Shown here: positions 52,501 through 64,000 of the stretch, piece after piece
Layout: the number at the start of each line of letters is the position of its first letter
Position numbering within the stretch: position 1 is the first letter of the stretch
NCBI GenBank assembly: GCA_964017065.1
Contig: OZ024784.1
Coordinates: 11,947,152-12,011,151 of the forward strand
Direction: 5' to 3'
Origin: Haliclona indistincta
Taxonomy: Eukaryota > Porifera > Demospongiae > Haplosclerida > Chalinidae
Length of the DNA: 64,000 bases
Notes under the pieces: model-generated
Told to the model about the DNA's origin: nothing
Databases searched by the model: none
What the model saw: the letters and a program-made list of their open reading frames with translations, nothing else
Position numbers and translations under genes: made by a program

Positions 52501-54753
52501 GTTTATCAGGCCTTTCAACAGCACCATCGTTCTACGTCCTATTCTTCTGTTGATACAACTAGCTCAATAACTAATGAAGAGAATATTACTTCAGGTTCTC
52601 AATCGTTCCATTCTCAGTCAGCTGTGAAATGCAATTCCTTCTCTCTTACTCCTAATCTTCAGTTAGTTATTCTTCAAGGTGATATCTCTGATGATGACAG
52701 TCATGTGATTGTTAACACTACTAATGAGCAACTTGAGCTTGCCAGAGCAGGTGCTGTATCAGGAGCTATTCTGCAAAAAGGTGGCTCGTCACTTCAGGCA
52801 GCTTGCGATGCAAAGGGGATCAAACAGCTACAGCCTGGTAAAGTGGTGACAACCCAAGCAACTGGTAGCCTTAAATGTCGTGAAGTTTTCCATATAGTTT
52901 TTAATAGCAGAGATGACAGTCAGTTTGTCCAGACTATTTTTGCTTGCTTGCAAAAAGCGGAAGATAGAAAGCATCAGTCTATAGCTTTTCCAGCTATTGG
53001 AACAGGTATTAGTCATTACCCTCCTACAAATGCTGCAAAAGGTACAGTAAAAGCAGTTCAAAAGTTTGTATCAAAGGCACCCAAGCATGTAAGAAGAATT
53101 CGAATGGTCCTGTTTCAACAGGATGTGTATCAGGAGTTTATGGAAGCATTTGTGTCTATAAAAAATGAAGCAGGAGCTAGTGGTTGGCTTCAATCATTTG
53201 TAAGCGGTGTGAAGGCAGGTGCTCAAGCTGTAGGTTCATTTCTTGCTGGAGCTAATTCAAGAGAAAACCACGCACTGCAAGAGGAGCCAATTTTAAAAAC
53301 TAGTACTCACGTGATTGTAGAAGAGGAAGAATGGGAAGATCCATCTTGCTGCTTCGATGCAGATGTTTCGATGACCAAGGTAGTGATTGCCATATTTGGT
53401 GAAACTAAGGAATCAGTTCAGCAAGCTGAGAAGCAAATTCTTGAGATTGTAGGTGACCAGTATGTTAGAGAAACATTACAAAATGAAGAAATCAGTCTAC
53501 TGTCTCTGCATCAAGTAAAGCAGCTTGAAGAAGAAGCTGCTCTAAAAAATGTTGATATTGAAATTGATTGTGATCCAGCATTACACACAATAAAGCTGTA
53601 TGCATGCAGAGCTGATGTCCTGGGTGTTAAAGACAGTATCCGAGAGATGCTTTACAGCTTGAAAGAAGCCAATACCAAGCTAGCAGCAGCTGAAGCAATC
53701 CAAAAGCATATTCAATGGACCAGGCAATTGTCAGATGGTGATGATGATTATGATCTAAGGCTTAACTACGTGATTGAGGAAGCTTACAGTCAGAAGAAAG
53801 CATTCTTTATATGTGACGAAGAAGTTGAAAAGTTCACTATTGATTTTGGAGCTATGAAAGAAACTGACAAAACCACAAATGTAACTGTTATGGTCAAGCG
53901 AGTTGATCTTGCTGAAGGTATGTATATTATTCTGCTGAAGGGTGTACATGTATGCATGTATTTATGTAGAATAAATTTTTTTCTCCATTGTAGTTGAAAA
54001 ACCAGCTGATTGGATTGCTATGCCGATAGATCCACAGACTGGAAAGGAAGTGTATGATCATCTTGTTGCTCTCACTCCTGGCACTGCTGAATATAGAATG
54101 GTTGAAAAGCAATTTTCATCTACAATGATTCAACAGACAGCTACCAAAGCACAACGAAGTGGACAGTTTGGACAAGTTCAACTTCAAAATTTAATGTTAG
54201 TGGGATCAAATAATGCAAGCTTTTCTCAGCTTGTGTCCATTGAGCGGCTACAAAATCCTAATCTGTACGGCCAGTACATAGCTAGGAAAAAACAGATGGA
54301 TAAACACAACCCTAAGGGCACTCAGAATGAGCGCTGGTTGTACCATGGCACAACTAGTGATACTTGTGAGAAAATCAACACTCAGGGATTCAACAGAAGT
54401 TTTAAAGGAAAGAATGGTAAGATGTTGGTACTTGTCTTTGTGCACATTATGGTAATGGTTATGATACAGGAACTGTGTATGGTGAAGGAGTATACTTTGC
54501 AAGAGATACGAATTATTCAGATAGATATGCTCGACCTGATGCACAAGGCAACAAGAAGATGTACCTCACTCGTGTTTTGACTGGAGAATTTACTGTCGGT
54601 AACAGTAAGACATTTGTTCCACCTCCGAAGAACCTTCAAGTCAACCAAACCGTGCTGTTTGATTCTACTGTAGACAATGTAACTAATCCAGCTATTTTCG
54701 TAGTGTACTTTGATGCACAGAGCTATCCAGCATACTTAATTACTTATCAGTAG
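46596..54753 (+). CDS. PARP14: PARP14-like macroPARP, copy 2
   Basis: Tandem paralogue of the previous gene, 151 bp downstream. Exons: 46596-46617, 46682-46843, 46904-47167, 47900-48403, 48793-49017, 49235-49528, 49694-51957, 52017-52241, 52291-53917, 53994-54416 and 54470-54753. The sum is 6,294 nt, exactly 2,097 codons plus stop. All ten intron positions match copy 1. Domains: RRM-like modules (LLLLSNLPAEITTDDIEKYF; NKRSGGGEIDTV; LQSGGGQVDKL), macrodomain 1 (NAANEDLNHIGGVALAIAKK), macrodomain 2 (exons 7-9), macrodomain 3 (VIVNTTNEQLELARAGAVSG), WWE (IQWTRQL...VIEEAY...FTIDFGAM) and PARP core (RWLYHGTTSD, GVYFARD, AIFVVYFD), again H-Y-I. Exon 4 lacks the minisatellite and has ordinary Ser/Pro-rich sequence. 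Exon 10 has a Gln/Thr-rich insertion of about 26 residues (TKAQRSGQFGQVQLQN) missing from copy 1. The last intron is 53 nt, so splicing is needed to keep frame. Confidence 0.95.
49027..49187. mobile_element. Short MITE in macroPARP copy 2 intron 5
   Basis: A 157-bp element bounded by perfect 20-bp terminal inverted repeats CGTAGATTGGGAAATTTTCG (49029-49048) and its complement (49166-49185). It lies 11 bp after the 5' splice site. Copy 1 has a plain 50-nt intron at the same site, whereas this intron is 217 nt; removing the element leaves about 60 nt. Confidence 0.85.
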
Positions 54754-54890
54754 AGACTAATAATAATACACACCAGCAGTGTTGTTGTGGTTGTACATAG
54801 ATTAATTATTACATATAATTATACATGTATGGTTGTACAATGTACTTAACAATAATAATTAACGTCATTAATTTTTATTAATTTTAAAAG
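54754..54890. promoter_or_regulatory. MacroPARP copy 2 / FIGNL1 intergenic region
   Basis: 137 bp of strongly A/T-rich sequence between a stop and a start codon on the same strand. It must hold both the end of the macroPARP transcript and the FIGNL1 promoter. No clear motif is seen. Confidence 0.4.
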
Positions 54891-59291
<4,401 letters not shown>

Positions 59292-60485
59292 GATTCCTCT
59301 GTTATTTGATAGACTGGTACTCTACTCCAATCATCGGCCATCTTTGATCCCTGTTGTAATTACACATACTCTCCATATCTCACTTATTATGTAATAGTGT
59401 ATGTACACAATTGACTATCAATGACTATAGCTCACCAATCAGATCAATAATGTACTTGGTATAGTCACACACAGTCTATGGTGTTGATAGTACCATATGA
59501 TGCTCACCAATCATTGTTCAAGCACTGCTTGCACATGGCTTCTTGAATTCTGCCAGGTCAGGTACACACTCTCATTTGCACCCGCCTACTGTTTACTGGT
59601 CACGGTCTCATATGAGATGTTATGATAGGCCATCAGGCAGTCCCTCTGATAACAATCTGAGGTACCTTGCTCTGGGTCGCTATCAGTAGATAGAGAACAA
59701 ACACCTCTGTCACTGTGTGGTAGTACAAGGTGATTACTGGTTAATAGTGACATGGTATAGCAGAAAAGTACATATTTTGCGATTTCGCAATCACTTACAA
59801 AGATGCTCGATAGAATCATCTCCGTAAAAATTTGATACCTACACAAATAATTTATAGCAGTTCTGCTAGTTGTGTATACAAGAACTAGGCCCTCTGTAAT
59901 CATGTGTAAATGTTTGCACAGAGGTGGTTTTGCTAGTTTGCATGGTTCATCATGGCTAATTTGAGTACAGTATTTGTCCATGTATATTATTGATGAAGGT
60001 GTTGACAAATTGTTTTCTTAGTGTTATGACTATCCACTAATGACTCGTACTACAACAATGACCTTTTTGACTCTTCAATGTTCAGCTTGTTATAGCATAC
60101 ATGATCTTTATCACCGATACTGTACCCTGTAGGCAAATCTATTATTTTAGCTATTCATTAGGTGAAACAGTTTAAAACGATTATTATGTAACTTGTGTAC
60201 CACTTCAATGCAAGTATGTGACCATCACTTCTAAACACACATCACTAAACTAATTACTAGAATTGACGTGCCTGTGGATGAGACCGGAATTTCTTTGTGG
60301 TAAGACTCTTAAACATAGTAATGCATTGGTGAGACATCTGCGCATCTGTTGTGCACGTTTTCAAAGTCATTGAACCAAAAATAATATGTAATGACATAGC
60401 GCATCAAATAATTATGAGTGTACACATAATACACCCTTATCTATCTTGTACACAGTTCTATTGCTTCTTTATGATGGTAAAAATA
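59292..60485. other. FIGNL1/NMRAL1 convergent intergenic region
   Basis: About 1.2 kb between convergent genes. A 140-codon minus-strand open frame (59586-60008) has no recognisable domain and cysteine-rich, low-quality composition; I do not call it a gene. No repeats or RNA genes are evident. Confidence 0.5.
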
Positions 60486-60486
60486 T

Positions 60487-60492
60487 TTTATT
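60487..60492 (-). terminator. NMRAL1 poly(A) signal
   Basis: On the minus strand AATAAA lies about 100 nt after the NMRAL1 stop codon, a normal distance for a short 3' UTR. Confidence 0.5.
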
Positions 60493-60590
60493 ATGATAAA
60501 ATGTAAGATTATGTATAAATCAGTTATAGTAACGTAACATGATTAACCACACTGGTAATAGTTTTGCAGCACACATTTATGATTAGCTGT

Positions 60591-61484
60591 CTAAAAGTCA
60601 ATGTTGGCTGCATTAGCCTTGACATATTCCTCAAATGACTTGGCGTTTGGGTTGAGCCGTTTAGTGAGATGGACATCTCGAACAAGAGTGTGCGCATTGT
60701 AGTAATCGAACATAGCAGCAAGGTCATCGGCTCCAGGAAAAGGAAACTTAGCAAAAGTCTCGACTGGTATTTGCTGGTAGCGAATAGTCTTTCCAGTTGC
60801 CTTTGCAAGTACCTTCATGTATTCATCCATAGTGCAGTGGTCTCCTGCAAAACCAACCTTCTTTCCAATGAATTCTTCTGGTTTGTTGAATATTTCAGCC
60901 ACTGCAGGACCACAATCTGCAGGATCAACTGTGTACATGGGAGTTGCACTGTCCATGCACAAAGTGGATACGTATGTCCCATCATCTTGTTTACGAGGAG
61001 CCATCCATTGTGGGTCTGTAAACACTTGAAAATATGCTGCATAGCGAACACACGTGTTTGGAACTGCAATCTTGTTAAGATATTCCTCCACAATCCCCTT
61101 AGAATCAAAATGGCCACATTCTTTTCCAAAACTCTCCTTAACATTCTCAAGACCACTAAAAACAAAATGCTTAATTCCTTCCAGCTTAGCTACATCAGCT
61201 ACTAGTTTGCCTTGAGATATCTCTTTGTCTTTAGACATATGCTCCCAAAAGTTTGTCACCAGAAAGACACCATAGCACCCTTTTAGTGCCGCCTCCACCG
61301 ATACCCGATCGTCAAGGTCGGCTTTAACAACCTCCACTCCTCTCTTGCTAAGCACTAGGGCTTTTTCGCTGTTGACATTTCGTGTGACAGCCCTCACATG
61401 AAACGCTCCGGCATCTAACAGGCCCTGTACCACAGCTCCACCTTGCTGACCAGTCGCTCCGAATACAACAATAGTCCTCGACAT
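60591..61484 (-). CDS. NMRAL1: NmrA-like family protein 1 (NADPH-sensing HSCARG)
   Basis: A 297-codon intronless gene; human NMRAL1 is 299 residues. It belongs to the atypical short-chain dehydrogenase family, which binds NADP(H) but usually lacks catalytic activity and acts as a redox sensor. The N-terminus has the Rossmann motif VVFGATGQQGGAVVQGLLDA (G-x-x-G-x-x-G type), followed by VRAVTRN, VKADLDD, GVFLVTNFWEH and HFVFSGLENVKE. The C-terminal half has TPMYTVDPADCGPAVAEIF, VGFAGDHCTMDEYMKVLAK and ends FEEYVKANAANIDF. The classical YxxxK catalytic pair is absent, as in the family. It is the only clearly intronless long gene here other than NANOS, so an old retrocopy is possible, though the frame is intact and codon use is ordinary. 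Confidence 0.93.
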   Translation of the reverse strand: MSRTIVVFGATGQQGGAVVQGLLDAGAFHVRAVTRNVNSEKALVLSKRGVEVVKADLDDRVSVEAALKGCYGVFLVTNFWEHMSKDKEISQGKLVADVAKLEGIKHFVFSGLENVKESFGKECGHFDSKGIVEEYLNKIAVPNTCVRYAAYFQVFTDPQWMAPRKQDDGTYVSTLCMDSATPMYTVDPADCGPAVAEIFNKPEEFIGKKVGFAGDHCTMDEYMKVLAKATGKTIRYQQIPVETFAKFPFPGADDLAAMFDYYNAHTLVRDVHLTKRLNPNAKSFEEYVKANAANIDF

Positions 61485-62606
61485 GTTCTTTTATTTTGTG
61501 ACAAATGTGTCCTCGGCTGTTGTTTTATAGAAGCCAGCCCCTCCCGGCTATAGATTGTGCGAACTGCTTTGCACGCATGCGTACTGATTGAGTGGGTGAG
61601 CTCAGATCACGTCAGCTAGCCTGCCCTCTAGATGATGTATCTAGCTCTCTCGATCAGCCATCTATGGCTCAGCTAACTCAGATCATCATTGTTTTGTAGC
61701 CATATCGCATCACCTATCGCTCTAGCCGGTGTCGCGCCTGTGTGTTATTTCGCAATCGCGTGGCACTATTCTAGTCTCATGCACCTCTACTTAGTGATCG
61801 AGTCACAGGCTCACTGTTAACATGATGACAACAATTCTGTCTAAGCTAAGTAAGGCCCAGTGATAAATAATTCGCTGTCATCTCTTATTATCATTGCCTA
61901 GCGGCTATGATAATTATCTGTATTGGATACACTGAGAATAATGGCAGCAATTATTGTACCTTTGTTCATCGCCATCATTCTTTGTGAAGGATTTTTTATT
62001 GTGAGACTACGTTTACCTTTAAGGTTGCCTGATTATAGGCCAAAAGTTAAATTAGTTTGTTGCAAAAACATCAAAATAGATTTGATAACGCTGCTTTCTA
62101 GAAGGAGGGGCTCACAATGAACACGCGTGCCTTGCTACGCAATGCTACGTCACCGGTCACGACAGAGCTGATTGTTGAAGTGGCTGGGAGGAACTAATGT
62201 CTCGACAGCTGTGATAGCTGTCGTCATTGGTCACGCTTCCAGGCGAGTGTTGATTAGTTGAAGCATAGAAGGCCTTCCAAGGCCTAAAATAATTATAATA
62301 ATTATAATAATATTATTATACAAATACACTAGATGGTATAATATCACTTGCAGCAGAAACTCTGAATGTTGCAGAGCTCAAAAAGACCTTGAAACAACCA
62401 TCATAATAATTTATTATTGCTGTTTGTGTCTTCATGGCACTATATGCATAGAAGTTTTTATTTCATTAGCACATCTTCAGTACAGCATCAGTCACTCATG
62501 CACGATTTGTGAAAGTGGATTTTTTTCATCACTATGAAAAACTGTTAGCTCATGTCAGATATACAGATGATAACGAATGAAGTGAATTATAAAATCGAGG
62601 TCTCAT
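61485..62606. other. Region upstream of NMRAL1
   Basis: About 1.1 kb. The part near NMRAL1 (61490-61760) is richer in CpG and probably contains its promoter. Further right is A/T-rich sequence with a (AATTAT)n-like stretch near 62288-62320. A 65-codon plus-strand frame (61923-62120) with a hydrophobic start is not supported by any family match. Confidence 0.4.
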
Positions 62607-63152
62607 CTAGCTAGTATGATTTTTTCGCCGTTGTGCATGTTCTATTTTTCCTGGTCCATTCCTAAAGTCCACATCAATGAACTCTCCACTCCAGCTTGTT
62701 CCCATAGCACCACGCACAGACAATCGAGTCTTCATGAATCTGCAAAGTTTCTTTGTTGCTGTTACTGTGTTGCTGTACACCAAGGCATTGAATAGGCCTT
62801 GCAGTGGATTCATTACTGCCTGCATTAGAGAAAGATTATAACATCAACTTACAAAAAAAACACGAAATTTTCATCCTCACTTCTATGGACCAGACTACAT
62901 ATATGTATTTGGGATCATAGAGAACTGTGTAGAGTTTGTTTCCTATTGCAACATTTGTGTACTGTAGTAGATGAACAGTGATAAGTAGTACTCCATCCAA
63001 CACATTGACTGACCAACTAAAGAAAACAAGGATAAACATTATGACCTTTTTTCTCGCTTGATTCTTTTCTCTTCTTCTTGCTTCTATGACCAAACCTTCT
63101 CTGAATATTTCCTCCACTAGTAAAAGAATAAATTCTTCATGCTTATCATTAA

Positions 63153-63221
<69 letters not shown>

Positions 63222-63340
63222 GTGTGTATGTGTGTGTGTGCAAACTTTTTTCAATGTTGATAAGTAGAAAACAGGTATAGCTAACATGAAGATAATGATA
63301 GGACCGAGAGTACAACAAAAATGACTGACAATCATGAGAG
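62607..63340 (-). CDS. Seven-transmembrane receptor-like gene, C-terminal exons (partial)
   Basis: At least three exons on the minus strand look like the end of a G-protein-coupled receptor. Exon near 63335-63245: IVSHFCCTLGPIIIFMLAIP, VFYLSTLKK (TM5-like). Exon near 63119-62885: VEEIFREGLVIEARRREKNQ (basic loop 3), ARKKVIMFILVFFSWSVNVL, DGVLLITVHLLQY (TM6) and LYDPKYIYVVWSIE. Last exon 62813-62607: AVMNPLQGLFNALVYS, the TM7 NPLQGxxNxxVY pattern, then a basic cytoplasmic tail ending KNHTS. The NPLQG-type TM7 occurs in cAMP-receptor-like/GPR157-like 7TM proteins. A TM4-like segment (LLGGIVYVLLVLAIVTALWI) lies near 63475-63540 with a good GTAAGA donor but no AG acceptor, so the upstream part is either broken or mis-read by me. 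The ligand is unknown. Confidence 0.55.
63153..63240. repeat. (TG)n microsatellite in the 7TM gene intron
   Basis: About 88 bp of TG repeats with rare interruptions, between the TM5-like and TM6-like exons. Confidence 0.95.
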
Positions 63341-64000
63341 CATCAACTGTGCACCTGCATACAGCAGAACACAGAACATGTAGTGCATGTAGTTATAACA
63401 ATGTAGGTTTTCTGTTTATCTGTTGCATAGAATCTTACTCAAAAAATGGTGAAAGGATCCATAGCGCAGTAACAATTGCTAATACTAATAGAACGTACAC
63501 AATACCCCCAAGTAATGAAGTAATATTTCATATTGCCGACATACAAACAGCAAAATAATGTTCAAAACAGCTCCGTATAATTAGAAATAGAGTTATACGG
63601 TCCTGGCCTGGCCATATAAGGGCCCAGCCCCAAACGTCCCGCGCTTTGCCATTTCTGCGAGCGCCTATGGAAAAAATAATAATAATAGAATAATAACAAC
63701 AAACCGTAATACAGAGTGGGATTATGGGAGAGGCCTGTGTCACATTTGCTCATCTCACTCGTACAATTCCAACTTAACTTTGGGGCCTGCAAGCCCTCGT
63801 CAAATTGGTCATTGTACTTCGTGAGATTCGCTGCATGTGCCACTGGTAGATTTCAAAGCAAACCCAGGTAGCCATACACATGTAGCAGGGCAAATGTTCC
63901 TGAAACCCAGTACGCAGACCGGAGGCCGCATTTATCATCTGTCATGATTGGGCATGGAAATCCACAGAAATAAGAAAAGATTCTTAATTGAAACTGTGTA
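63341..64000. other. Right end of window, possibly upstream exons of the 7TM gene
   Basis: Minus-strand pieces such as CGLRSAYWVSGTFALLHVYG (63900-63960) could be the TM3 region of the 7TM gene, but I cannot join them into a frame. A short hairpin CCGTATAA-N12-TTATACGG lies at 63573-63600. Nothing else is supported. Confidence 0.3.

Noticed and set aside
59586..60008. 140-codon minus-strand frame between FIGNL1 and NMRAL1
   Set aside because: No recognisable domain, no start context or splice neighbours, and composition like random A/T-rich sequence.

Overview
The window looks like nuclear DNA of an early-branching animal, most likely a demosponge close to Amphimedon queenslandica. Reasons: unmistakable metazoan genes (NANOS, tankyrase, an ADAM protease, shootin, PARP14-type macroPARPs), about 60% A+T, very short intergenic gaps (about 90-400 bp), and many spliceosomal introns of only 49-65 nt. 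The species is an inference; I could not search databases.

Layout, left to right. 1-763 (-): N-terminal end of EIF3A, running off the left edge. 1048-2107 (-): RAB28. 2261-9171 (-): full-length tankyrase (ankyrin clusters, SAM, zinc-binding PARP domain) with large simple repeats in its introns. 9266-14090 (+): WDR6, sharing a 94-bp divergent promoter with tankyrase. 14198-18040 (-): CFAP58. 18132-21149 (+): ENO4, 91 bp from CFAP58 and sharing a palindromic RFX-type X-box. 21593-22282 (+): NANOS with both CCHC zinc fingers and a NOT1-interaction-like motif. About 22640-23190: dead retroelement fragment. 23509-28189 (+): shootin-1-like coiled-coil/polyproline protein. 28503-35161 (-): membrane ADAM metalloprotease with an intact zinc site. 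35552-46444 and 46596-54753 (+): two tandem PARP14-like genes, each 11 exons with the same exon junctions (2,211 and 2,097 codons by my exon sums, both exactly in frame). 54891-59291 (+): FIGNL1. 60591-61484 (-): single-exon NMRAL1. About 62607-63340 (-): last exons of a 7TM receptor-like gene.

The most informative region is the macroPARP pair. Each copy has RRM-like modules, three macrodomains, a WWE domain and a PARP catalytic domain with an H-Y-I triad, the signature of mono-ADP-ribosylation. Copy 1 carries a 15-unit, 39-bp coding minisatellite absent from copy 2, and a 2.3-kb transposon-filled intron where copy 2 has 49 nt. The copies are diverged along most of their length but nearly identical in short blocks over macrodomains and the PARP core, which suggests gene conversion. 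With tankyrase, the window holds three ADP-ribosyltransferase genes.

At a larger scale, six or seven of the genes (EIF3A, tankyrase, CFAP58, ENO4, NANOS, SHTN1, ADAM) have human counterparts on chromosome 10q23-q26, where as I recall ENO4-SHTN1 and NANOS1-EIF3A are direct neighbours. This looks like a surviving piece of an ancestral animal linkage group. RAB28, CFAP58 and ENO4 also have ciliary or flagellar roles.
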